Assembly (NCBI RefSeq): GCF_000003815.2
Contig: NC_049983.1
Span: forward strand, 7,538,728-7,574,416
DNA length: 35,689 nucleotides
Source of the DNA: Branchiostoma floridae
Lineage: Eukaryota > Chordata > Leptocardii > Amphioxiformes > Branchiostomatidae
Direction of reading: 5' to 3'
Shown piece by piece: positions 21,900-32,123 of this stretch (within the stretch, counting starts at the first letter, position 1; each line of letters opens with the position of its first letter). Both the position numbers and the translations under genes were made by a program. Under the pieces are notes generated by a model. It made no database searches. It had not been told where the DNA came from and was given only the letters and a program-made list of their open reading frames with translations.

Positions 21900-22515
21900 A
21901 AATTAACATAGAATGCACATCTGTGACTTTTTATTGTGCAAAATGCATCACGTGGTGAAAATTCTAAAGCGTAAGACGTACGGCAAGCCCACTAAAAATA
22001 CATAATCATTCCAAGGCCTCAAACCTTTTAGAATGTTTACACCATGAACCATTTTTAAACCTGCGATTCCCTGTTACTCATATACAAACGTACAAGAGGG
22101 CAGTGTCCATTTGCTGGTTAAAATAGTACAGATTATCTGGGGAAAAAATACATCTTTATATCTTCAGAAATGACAGTAGGCCCATACGTGTATCACGTGT
22201 GCAAAATATGATTCTTTTCATATTGTTTATGTTGCTGGCTTATATGTCAATCCCTCACGCGAAAAATGATAGGATATGCACCGCTTTATGGTTCAAATAT
22301 CCATGTTTTTATTCATCCCACTCATGAAGAGTGTCTTCCTATCTCCTTAACAACAGTTTCCCAAGTATGGACACCAATATACCGGTATAATGCCCATCAT
22401 CAAGTTATGAGAATTACATAGAACAGTATTCCACCACCGTAACATCTGGAACGTTATAAGACTAAGTGACATTTGTTCGTTAAGAGATTGACTTCAATAA
22501 TATACAAGTCTATAG
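21900..22515. other. Conserved 3' flank of cGLR-B
   Basis: AAAGCGTAAGACGTACGGCA and following sequence align with the flanks at 5420, 14085 and 31077. No coding signal, so its conservation probably reflects duplication. Confidence 0.6.
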
Positions 22516-22519
22516 GTCA

Positions 22520-22640
22520 AGTCAAGTAGGTAAGAGTAGAGTCAAGTAGGTTAGCGTAGAATGGAGTAGAGTGGGGTGGAGTGGAGCGGAGCGGAGTGGA
22601 GTGGTGGTGTGGAGTAGAGTGGAGTGGAGGCCATTGAGTA
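22520..22640. repeat. Degenerate TAGAG/TGGAG array 3
   Basis: Short decayed version of the pentanucleotide arrays (units TAGAG, TGGAG, CGGAG), in the same place relative to cGLR-B as arrays 2 and 4 to A and C. Confidence 0.85.
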
Positions 22641-22743
22641 GTCCTGGGATTAATATCATGTAAAAGCAAATTTGCCCAACATTTTAAAGCATTATTGCAA
22701 ACCTCATCCATCGAAAACGTAAAAAATTGCAATAAGAGGTGTT

Positions 22744-22749
22744 TTTATT
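22744..22749 (-). promoter_or_regulatory. Polyadenylation signal of cGLR-B
   Basis: AATAAA on the minus strand, 22 bases after the stop. Confidence 0.7.
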
Positions 22750-22771
22750 GGAGAAATCCTTGCACTTTCTA

Positions 22772-25700
22772 CTAGGGAACATAAAGTACTTTGTTTCTCT
22801 CATGTTCACTGTCTATCAGACGTTTGATGCGGTACCGCATGTTCTCGGTGGTCTCGCGACGGATGCCGTCCAACAGGTTCAGTTCAGGCAGGCAGAAGTG
22901 AGGCAGACGTCGTTCTCGAAGACACGACTCGATCCTGCAGAGATAGATATTAAGATGTTGCACAGATAACAGCACACATATCTTTTATGACCCTGTGCAA
23001 AGCTCGTCACACCATTCAGGAGGTTGAATGAGTACTAGCCACAGGGGATCAAGAGCATCGAAGCCACAAATTTGTCCCGGTGGACTGCCGGATACGGAAA
23101 ACATCTCGGTGTTTTCATGATCAGTTCACAGCGTCCTTTTGTCGCTGACTCCCGGGATGATCTTAACTGGGAGTTAAAAGAAACCCAGGGGCCCAGCCGT
23201 GCCCCCAAATAGCCCGGTAGCCGTAGGGTGTTCCAATGGGCTACGTAGGGGTCAAGCCAATAAGTGCCGAAAATTAGCCTATAAACTACCCAGACAGAAT
23301 ATGAATAAAAAATTCATACGTTTTGCGTGTTATGGACTATGGTATCTTTCGAACTAGTCAAACACTGTCAAACTTAAACTTTGGCGTCACGAAGGGTCGG
23401 ATGATGAAGAGTATATCCTTAATCCTCAAACACCCGAGTGGGGTCCATTTGGACCCCAGGCGTACATTTTGAAGTGCCATTTAAACATTTGTGATCTGAA
23501 GAAAAATCCTTCCGTGACTTTGTCAGTCAATATGTTTTATATCTTCCCCTAAGTTTTCGCAAAGATTGGTACAATAATGTGGAAATTATAAAGAAAGTTT
23601 GTGTTCAGTCCCTCTGGGGTCCAAACGGACCCCGGCAAAAATGTGCAGTTTTTAAAACAAACTTTGGAGGCTGACTCCTTAACCACGTATAGTATGACTA
23701 CCAAACTTTCATACAATAATAAGAATGTACATCTAAATCATCACAAAAATTTCTGTGTCATCAACATGTAATGTGACGACATTATGACGTCATTTGCCTA
23801 ATCAGGGCGGCCATCTTGGATTTTAACCAATGACGTCATGAAATTAGCATAAATTATAAATTTTAAGTCATGAAAATTACATTGAATTTCATAGAATTTA
23901 ATTGTTGTCAGAAAATAGGTGAAGTCTACCAAGAAAACCTTGTTTAAATTGAAATTGTCAAATTTTGGCAAAAATATGCCTGGCAACCCCCAAAAATAAT
24001 AAACTTACTTTATTGACCAAATACTTTTGCAAACAATATTTTGTGATAAATCACTAAGTTTCGTAGCTTTAGCTCTAGCCGTTCATGAGTTATGCGACAT
24101 AAATGTTGCTGAGGGCCTCAAAATTCCCCTATCTGGTCGGAATAGGTTTAGTGCAAAACGTGGTCCTTCTGAATTTTGCATAAATTATGATAATGAGTTG
24201 GAATTAGCAACACCTTAACATCTCAAAATCTTCCTCTTACATTGACGAAGCAACGTATATACAATGATCGCCGATAACAAATGGTACTGAGATTTTATGA
24301 ACAAAACATTTTGGGGTCCGTTTGGACCCCACTCGGTCATTTTAGTCGCAAAAAAAGGTCGGGTGCTTGAGGGTTAATGATTACACAACAGACTACAAGA
24401 CGAGATTAATACATTGTTCACTCTTACCTCTGTCTTACCGACGAGAAATACTAGATCTTTGTTTTTTATATAAGTGCTTACTAGGACTTTACGATATTGA
24501 TATTGACAATTTTCTTAATCTCCCACATCCCTTTTTAAGAGCACATTCACAAGCTAAACTTATCCCTGGTAAATGTCACACTACAAACTTTCAGTAATCC
24601 TATTTTAAAAGAATTGTCGACATATGGAACGCCTTACCACCTGAAATTAGACAACTCCGGCTAAATCCTACATTTTCAACCAATCGTTTTAAGCAGTCCG
24701 TTATTAAACATTACTTCTCTCTTCTGGCCACACATTTTGATGTCCATTTAATAAGCACTTGGACCCATTGTTGCAAGTGCTGATTGGATGAACATCAAGA
24801 TGTGTGGTCAACCTTTAGTTACATGATTCTCATTTGTTTGTTAACCTTAGTTTATCTGATCCCTTTTACAGCTGTTTCGTTTGGGTATTATTTTGTATTT
24901 TGCTGTTATGTTGTAAGAATATTTCCATGTAAAGTACGTAGCTTATTTTTGCCTATTCTCATGTTTATTGTCATGTTTTTAACTGTGCTGAAGGTGTGGG
25001 TCCTGTAAAGGACGTTTAAATCATCCTGTTGCCCACACCTTGCAGAACTTTTTCTGTAAAGTTTGATAAATAAAAAAACAACACTTTGCTTGCTTTGCTC
25101 CATGCCAAATATGCTACAAATATCTCAAAGAACAAAGATTCACAGTTGACCTTTGATAGTAGCCAAGTACATTAATTCTACAATAATCGAGGAATGATCA
25201 ACCTCTTAAGAAGGTCCAAGAAACGCTGGCCCATCTTGCTGCTCTGCCATTGGCCCCTTTTCTGACACATGCGCAGCAGGACTGTCTTCAGATGAAAGGA
25301 CGTGAACTTGCTCAGACCTGGTTCCCTCCGGAACACGCTCTTCAGGACACGGAGGCAGTCACGGCGGCACTCGTTGGCTCCGTCGATGCTGAATAAGTAA
25401 GATTTGATTTCATTGTTAGCTCCATGAAGTATGTCACGGAGGTTATATTTTCACTAGCGTTTGTCTATCTGTCTCTCTGTCTGTTCGTCAAAAAGAACGG
25501 CTGAATATATTGGTGTTGGCAGGGTGTGATAAAAACTGGAAATGACTAGATTTGGGGCCACCTAGCGGCTTCCCTTGTTACTGCAGCGAAACTTTCGGGT
25601 CTGATATCTGGTGTTCTGGACAAATTATGATCACGATTTCAGTATTAGATAACTCAAGAAAGGAATAACGGATTTTCATGATTTTTTTTTCATGATTTGT

Positions 25701-28033
25701 AGGTAACTTAGACAAAGGTGTACAAAATGAAATACAAGTTACGCAAAAGTACATTTGAACAAACAATGAGAGAAAAATCATGGAGGTAAGAGGTCGCCGT
25801 AGTTTTTAATTCAACTCAGTCTGTGTTGACATTACTTGTGTCTCAACCCTAAAGGAGGCTCGAGAGGCATTCGGAATAAGGTTTCTCCACGATCGTCGCA
25901 TGGTACAAACTTAGCTGGCCTTTTCAATGAAATTTATGGCGCGGTCACATACGACAGGTTGTCGTACGATTTTGATGTCATTGGATCTTCAGACTATGAC
26001 AAAACCAAATGACGTAAGTTTGCGATCGTACGACGCGTGTGATGGGGCCCCTAATTAGGCTTAGATCGATCCTCCCGTGCCTAGCTTTACACTGGGTGGC
26101 AATTTCTTTAGACTCAGAATCATCGAACGAAAAAAAAGAATTCTTAGGCCGTAAACTTGACTTAAGCCCTCAGAACGACGGCAAGTATCAAAGAGTAAGG
26201 TCACAGCAAGTAAATTTTATGGATGACATCCTCTGCAGACTGCAAAAATAGTGCGATAGGGCGAAAAAAAACGGGCAAATGAAAGCAAGATGACTACATT
26301 TTCAAAAATAGGCACCATTAAGTGTGATGAATATTGTAACAAGAATAACGAGATGGCTACATTTTCAAAAATAGGCACCGTTAAGTTGTGATGAATATTG
26401 TAACAAAAGGGACAAAACATGGTATCAGAGCCAACAATGCATTCATTCCTGTATTTAAGACATGTACTGGTGTGGTAAAAGTGACCCTAGTGTGGTAGAC
26501 TGGCATTACCAACAAAGTTGGTAACCACACCCATGGCTTTCATTTTGGTGTCACTTTTACAACTATCCAATAAGTTGTATTTCTACAACTACAGTCCTGG
26601 GTACCTCGCAAGTGCCACTTCTACAAGTGCAATCATTAGGCTGCAACACAACATATATGCTTATTTTAATACTTTATCGTCATGTTGACCGTCCCTGCAG
26701 AAGAAAAAAATCTTGTTTTTGTTTTAAATCAGGCGAAAATTATTGCGCGCGCGCTGATGTCATCCATAAAATTTACTTGCTGTGGCCTAATGCAAAATAC
26801 TCGTCGCATCGAACCTTGATATCATCCTGGTTTCGGTGACGGAGAAGGACTGTCTCCACAGCATGGTAGGATCGCACCTCAGGGACCACTGCGGAGGTTC
26901 GTCTGCGTAATCCTTGTACGGTTTGGCGACGTAGTACTGATCATCCAGCTGGATACACAGGACCAGGTCCACGTCTATGGACAAGTCATACCCTTCCTTT
27001 ATGTTCACCTGTCAGAGATGGAAAACGGATTACTTTAAGCCTTGATGTCAAATTTCTCCTTTATGCGATAGAACGCTATCAATGGTTTATTAAGAGTGAA
27101 TTCAGGTGTAGGTACTGTGACTGTGTATCTGCAAAATAATGACTCCAAAGCTCACCAGTCTTGTGCTTTAGAAATGGTATAAAGGGCATGAATGATGTCA
27201 AATAACCCTTTGAATTTGCGGGGTTTTTCTGACAAAAAAGACCTGCCCACCATTATGGCTGGTCCATGGCGAGAGACCCTCAGTGAAACAGGATCCCAGG
27301 CCCAGACCGATTGCGAGGATGATACCTGTAAAATCCCATGTAAGACAGGTTATATTCATACATATTTGTTTATTTACTTATTTATTTATTTATTCAGCCA
27401 TCACCATAAAAGTAAAATGAGATGAAGACAAAACAGGTGCCACAGCACCGGTACCCCTACAAGTTGTCTCCCCTCCAAATAGTAGTAATATATGCCTCAA
27501 CATACACCTATTAGAATGATCGATCGTCTTCTACGTACAAAAGAGTAATCACACAGAGTTGTATGCTACCTTGCTCTTCTATTGAACTGTGTGGTTGGTG
27601 TTGGGCTCACCTTGTTCACACCTTTCTGCACAAGTCCATAGAACCAGTCGAGCATCTTTGTCGGGTTGATGTGTTGGTCTCCATCAAGACACCTAGAAAA
27701 CCGGAGAGGGAGGGAGGGGTGCTGCTTGGCTCGGAGCCTCGCGTACCCGGGGGTCATATTTTCTCTCACGATATCTTCCGAGCCGTCAATCACGACCATG
27801 AGGTCAAACTCATCGGGTTGACCAAATTTGGTGCCCTCGTACATGCTGCCTGTGTATTCTATCCGGCAGCGGTTGGCCCGTTGTGGCCTGCCTGCATCGA
27901 TTTGTTCCTTGACACTTGACACAACGTCTCCAATGCGACTTCTAACCAACTCCTTTGCGCGCTTTGTTTGTTCGTCATCGAGTTTCAGTTTCTGGTCGTG
28001 GTACCTCTTCAACTGCTCCGTGAGCGACAACAT
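22772..28033 (-). CDS. cGLR-B: cGAS-like (Mab-21 fold) nucleotidyltransferase
   Basis: Exons: E1 27611-28033, E2 27251-27325, E3 26815-27008, E4 25203-25388, E5 22772-22934. They give 346 residues with the phases of the sister copies (0,0,2,2). The catalytic motif GSMYEGTKFGQPDEFDLM has GS62-63, E75 and D77. D180 in IDVDLV is the third acid. E2 ends RHGPAIM and is 12 bases longer at its 5' end than in A and C. E4-E5 form the C-lobe (CRRDCLRVLKSVF, SFHLKT, LPELNLLDG). The cGAS zinc ribbon is absent. The start ATG (28031-28033) is preceded in frame by TAG at 28052-28054. A 470-base MITE sits a few bases upstream of the ATG. Intron 4 carries a LINE split by a piggyBac-like element. The E3 donor GTTCGA is weak. 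Expected role: nucleic-acid-triggered cyclic dinucleotide synthesis, by family. Confidence 0.9.
23405..25078 (+). mobile_element. 5'-truncated LINE in cGLR-B intron 4
   Basis: From 24378 the plus strand encodes the C-terminal end of a non-LTR reverse transcriptase ORF (NDYTTDYKTRL, LPLSYRREILDLCFLYK, then after one in-frame TAA, FKRIVDIWNALPPEIR), ending CKC-stop near 24781. A 3' untranslated part follows, ending GATAAATAAAAAAACAAC. The piece left of the MITE (about 23405-23418) continues the same frame. A homologous intron without the LINE is in cGLR-A (16140-16170). Clade looks CR1/L2/Jockey-like and is not firmly assigned. Confidence 0.8.
23419..24377. mobile_element. piggyBac-like MITE inserted in the LINE (element 2)
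   Basis: TTAA (23419-23422) then TCCTCAAACACCCGA at the left. TCGGGTGCTTGAGGG then TTAA (24374-24377) at the right. Subterminal GGGGTCC(A/G)TTTGGACCCC palindromes occur near both ends. Internal features: TGACGTCA at 23785-23792 and 23831-23838, and GGCCATCTTGGA near 23808. About 951 bases, no transposase. Confidence 0.85.
25435..25780. repeat. Dispersed repeat in cGLR-B intron 3
   Basis: GGAGGTTATATTTTCACTAG...GTCTGTTCGTCAA...CACCTAGCGGCTTCCCTTGT matches intron 3 of cGLR-C (33343-33560) and is related to the transposon at 2843-3800. Absent from cGLR-A intron 3, so it predates the B/C split but not the A split, or was lost from A. Confidence 0.7.
26288..26407. repeat. Two tandem ~63-bp units
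   Basis: AGATGACTACATTTTCAAAA (26288) recurs as AGATGGCTACATTTTCAAAA (26351), with the rest of the unit matching at all but a few positions. Within cGLR-B intron 3. Confidence 0.9.
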
Positions 28034-28035
28034 CC

Positions 28036-28500
28036 AAAAGGGGAGGGGCTGCTAAATCGAATTGCCCATTCCCTACATGGTTAAGCCATGTCAAACAATC
28101 ACTTAAAAATACATTTACCTACATTTCAAACCTCAAGTCTTTACCCCCACTGCAAAGCTGGATTTGTTAGGTTTGTTTTGGTTCAAAAAGCCCGAGTTCA
28201 ACTCCGGAATTTTAACGAGCTATAGCCAGATGATTGTCATGATGTCAGGATTGCACCCCCTCCCCTAATGGATCAGTCCATGTGCCAGTCTCGAATATGA
28301 AGGTCACTCATAGGTCAAAGCATGCCAAAGGTCACAATTTTTGGCAAGATTTTAAAAATATACATGCTTCAGTCACTCTTGCAGAAATATAGACCTTTGT
28401 GATCGAAATTTGCCCAGGGAAAAAAATTATCTAAAAGAAACAGGCTAAGGGTAGGCACTGGGCACTTTCTGCGCAGCTCCGGAAAACAACTCCCTCCCCA
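28036..28500. mobile_element. MITE with GGGGAGGG ends at the cGLR-B start
   Basis: The left end is AAAA|GGGGAGGG and the right end CCCTCCCC|AAAA, giving 8-base inverted ends and a likely AAAA target duplication. Removing it gives a sequence equal in length to the cGLR-C upstream region, which reads straight through to CAGGGACGACC. A second copy is at 8507-9005. Confidence 0.78.
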
Positions 28501-28886
28501 AAACCATTCAGGGACGACCGAGCTGTAAGGAAGGTTTGATCAAAATTTAAATGCAACGGTGATTCAGTTTTCAAAACAATTCATCAGCTAGCTACGACAA
28601 TCAAGGCAGAAAATGTTCTCCTTTTTAAAAGTAATACAAAATCCTCAATTAGGCTCAGGTCCAAATTGCACCGGTGCCCGTCAGGGATGTAGCCCCGGCC
28701 GGGCTCAGACGCCACAAATTAGTTCCGGAGCCGGTGGACTGCCGGATACCGGGGAGTACCCCTCGGTGTTCCCCACGGACAGATCACGACGTCTGTTTGT
28801 TACCCCGGCATCCCCAAGGTGTCCCACCTGGTCAGGTAGGGTTCACGCCAGAAAGTGAAAAAAAATTACCAATTGGGACCTAAGCC
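28501..28886. other. cGLR-B upstream spacer
   Basis: The first ~60 bases match the cGLR-C upstream region at 35040-35100 (CAGGGACGACC, TTTGATC AAAATTTA). Positions 28690-28865 are a copy of the dispersed repeat also found in cGLR intron 4. No gene. Confidence 0.55.
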
Positions 28887-29258
28887 TTAGACGAGAATGC
28901 ACAATATAGAGGCAGATGACAAAGCAAAACATGAGACGTAAACGATCATACGCAACACCAAGGAAATCAATTTGATTTTCACCTCCTTGGTAACAGCGTT
29001 ATAGAAATAATAGCTTATACAGTACCTTCTAAGAGCATCAGCGTCGTTTCTTCTCAACCTTAACCAAATCCAAGTGGTACAAGTCACAAACACCGGCATC
29101 CAAGTGTTAAACACAAACACGCCTATGAATAAGTAACCTAGGAAAAAACCAAGGAAAATTGCCAAAACAACTGTCACTTTGAATCCATTCATAATGTCGG
29201 ACGTCGACAGTCTCTCACTGTTGGAAGCTTGCTGGCTTCTCTGACGGCGTGACTCCAT
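28887..29258 (-). CDS. Putative small multi-pass membrane protein
   Basis: Open frame of 123 residues from an ATG in good context (AAAATGG). It has a polar, Arg/Ser/Gln-rich N-terminus (1-22), then a hydrophobic helix (about residues 23-45, VTVVLAIFLGFFLGYLFIG), a second hydrophobic stretch (about 48-62, WMPVFVTCTTWIW), a basic/acidic loop, and a C-terminal hydrophobic helix (about 98-123) running to the stop. TTCTTTTCAG just upstream of the ATG could be a splice acceptor, making this a last exon. Family not recognised. It sits between cGLR-B and the next unit, and no copy is seen beside cGLR-A. Composition argues for a real membrane protein, but there is no conservation evidence in the window. 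Confidence 0.45.
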   Translation of the reverse strand: MESRRQRSQQASNSERLSTSDIMNGFKVTVVLAIFLGFFLGYLFIGVFVFNTWMPVFVTCTTWIWLRLRRNDADALRRYCISYYFYNAVTKEVKIKLISLVLRMIVYVSCFALSSASILCILV

Positions 29259-30046
29259 TTTACTGAAAAGAATGAACACCAAATGGACTCGTCAAAAATG
29301 TGCTCATTTCTGTTCGCTTGCCTGGCTACGCCACTACACGTATACAGAGTGGAGTGTCGTGGCGTCGTAGTGCAATCACTCAAATTTAGTATATTGAACT
29401 CCAATTTACCCCCCCCCCCCCCATATTTGCCTGAACATGAACGGGAGGTTGCCCCAGACTTTAAAGTTTCGATCGTTTAGCCTCCTGCACAGGCCCTCTG
29501 GTTCGCTAGCTTTTTTCTTTGACTTTTTTGGGCCTATTAATTTTCGTTGTTTTTTTGATCGCTCATGTATCCTACTAAGGTCAAGCCTGTACGCCAACTA
29601 CTGGGGTTGTCGTTTCGATCATGCGTGGTCATAAGAATGACCAGAAAGCAACGCAAATCGGCCCCAGCGGTCATGCTTACCACCCGGAAGGCCTGCGCAG
29701 GGGCCAAGGAATGTTCTCGTGTTGACTCATCTGGGTGTGCCGTGTGCTGTCATGTGTAGCGACGGCACTATTTGATGTACTACTATAGTGTATTTAAAAC
29801 ATCCAAGCAAAAATACAGTTGAATAGATAGAATGCAAGAAAACAATCTTTTTTTCCCAAAACATCAGACATCATATGATATGTGAACATGTAGAGTGAAT
29901 CACAGTCGCTACTAAAATGAGACTTGTTAATTTCAGATTTTGAACAGTTACGGGTCACCTGGACAGTCCTTGGAAATTTAAGGCAATACAAAGGGGGCAA
30001 ATCACTATTAGTTGTGGGAACAAATCGTTAAATATCCACATACCTT

Positions 30047-30270
30047 GTTCTAGATCCCACTTCAGCTGTGCATTGGCTCAGTGTGTCGCTAAAACGTGGC
30101 GTTCAAGTCCTCAAGATCACTTCCTGGACACGTATATATAAAGGTTAGTACGTCATCACGAAGGGCGCAAGGGGTCATGGGAAGTTTCTGTTCGGCAAGG
30201 TCGTCCATCCACTCTTACCGAACCTCCAACCAGATGTTGGGTGCAAGATCGTAACGTTGTCACTGACGGC
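30047..30270. repeat. Duplicated block U, copy 3
   Basis: CTTGTTCTAGATCCCACTTC through GCAAGGGGTCATGGGAAGTT matches 21255-21420. It marks the left part of the B/C duplication unit. Confidence 0.6.
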
Positions 30271-30439
30271 TGATACGGGGGCAAGTCATTACCTGAATTT
30301 CATAACGTTACATGAATTATATAATCTATTTGGAATCACCTTTATTCATTTCATCAAGTTTTGCACTGTCTAAAAAGAATGTTTCCGTTCACCCTAAACC
30401 ATGTGCGATTACTATTACCAAAAGAACTGTTACTCTTAC

Positions 30440-30620
30440 ATCATAGTGAGATCGCGTTGCGTAATCGCCAACGTGTTCGGCTCAGGCCCTAGAGGGTTCG
30501 AAACCTGCCGTGTCACAAATTCCGTACACTTGGGAAAGGCACTTTATAAGGCTTTCCTCACTTCACTCAGGTGAAAATACCTAGCTTCGGTTAGGGCCGT
30601 CTCTAGGATTGGACGTTAAA
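30440..30620 (+). mobile_element. tRNA-derived SINE, second copy
   Basis: B-box GGTTCGAAACC (30495-30505), a near-canonical match, with a degenerate A-box around 30458. The shared body is TTCCTCACTTCACTCAGGTG and AGCTTCGGTTAGGGCC. Related to 19376-19600. Confidence 0.72.
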
Positions 30621-31502
30621 TGGAGGTCCTGTGCTTGGGGAGAGCCAAACACAAAGCACGTTAAACCCACCATCAAAAAGAGTGGGGGCATGCCCCCGTG
30701 TGCGATTGAGCAAACCATTCTGTTTTTGAGTTGGTAAATTCCCTTCAAATCACCCGGATGGAGGCCTGGTATATGCCTCCATCTCAAATCAGCCACATCA
30801 TTCACCCGGACGAGAGTCCTGGCGCATTCCTGTCTTGTATTTAGCTAAAAGAAAGGGCATGTCACCCAGCGAGGGTCGACATAACCCATACGGTGCTGTA
30901 TAAAATCGTATGGCTCTCTTTACTCTTACAATTTCAAAATTACAAACCACGTAACGTTATATAGGTTACCTCAAGGATACAGGTAAACTAGCGTTATAGT
31001 GAAAAAAGAACATGGAAATTTACTTTTTATGTGACATTTTATTATAGTGCATAATTTATCACATGATTAAAATTTGAAAGCGTAAGACGTTAGGCCAAGC
31101 CACTAAAAATGTACAATCATTCCAAGGTTTCACATCTTTGATATTTAAATACCTCTTACAGAACATAGCTTTTAGAATTTTTTACATCATGAACCAGTTT
31201 TGGAACCTGCTCTTTCCATTCATTAATTCATTCATTTACAAATGGTGAGGGTTTTTAAGAAAGTATGCTGTGGTTATCAAGAAAAAAATTACATCTTCAG
31301 TGGCACGAGGAAGTTTCCTAAGCATAGGCAACAATTTTTCATTATCAATTTATGAGAAGTACATTTTAGATCAACATCCCTGTGTCTGAAAACTAGTAAC
31401 AGAATATTTAATGATTTTTCCATGAACACTTTGACGTCAACAATAGCTATCTTATGTCACCATAATTGCCTACCATAAAAATGATCTTTTTTTAGTTTTA
31501 GT

Positions 31503-32010
31503 TTAGTAGAGTAGAGTAGAGTACAGTTGAGTACAGTAGAGTACATTTAAGTGGAGTAGAGTAGAGTAGAGTAGAGTAGAGTAGAGCAGAGCAGAGCAGA
31601 GCAGAGCAGAGTAGAGTAGAGCAGAGCAGAGTAGCGTAGAGTAGCGTAGAGTAGAGTAGAGTAGAGTAGAGTAGAGCAGAGCAGAGCAGAGTAGAGTGAG
31701 TAGAGTAGAGTAGAGTAGAGTTGAATAGAGTAGAACAGGGCAGAGTAGAGCAGAGCAGAGCAGAGTAGAGTAGAGTAGAGCAGAGTAGAGTAGAGTAGAG
31801 TAGAGTAGAGTAGAGTAGAGCACAGCAGAGTAGAGTAGAGTAGAGTAGAGTAGAGTAGAGTAGAGTAGAGTAGAGTAGAGTAGAATAGAGTAGAGCAGAG
31901 TAGAGCAGAGCAGAGCAGAGCAGAGCAGAGCAGAGTAGAGTAGAGTAGAGTAGAGTAGAGTAGAGTAGAGTAGAGCAGAGCAGAGCAGAGTAGAGTAGAG
32001 CAGAGTAGAA
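31503..32010. repeat. (TAGAG/CAGAG)n array 4
   Basis: About 500 bases of TAGAG and CAGAG units, immediately 3' of cGLR-C. Two minus-strand ORFs of 106 and 160 residues across it are repeat artefacts. Confidence 0.95.
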
Positions 32011-32095
32011 AAACTGTGATTGACATCATGCTTAAAAAGCTACACTACGTTTTATTCTTGCAAACCCATTTCTTTTATTTGAATGGCAGGTGGTC

Positions 32096-32101
32096 TTTAT
32101 T
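32096..32101 (-). promoter_or_regulatory. Polyadenylation signal of cGLR-C
   Basis: AATAAA on the minus strand, 22 bases after the stop. Further AATAAA at 32074-32079 and 32051-32056. Confidence 0.7.
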
Positions 32102-32123
32102 GGCACAGTCCCTGCACATTCTA

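Larger units (their letters stand above)
29259..31500. other. Spacer between cGLR-B and array 4
   Basis: No convincing gene. It contains a C-run (29409-29422), block U copy 3 (30047-30270), a SINE (30440-30620) and the conserved flank (31060-31440). Short ORFs here lack conserved or compositional support. Confidence 0.5.

Noticed and set aside
31503-32029. Long minus-strand ORFs of Tyr-Ser-Thr-Leu-Leu repeats over the TAGAG arrays
   Set aside because: A 5-base repeat without stop codons stays open in several frames. No start context, splice sites or conserved flanks.
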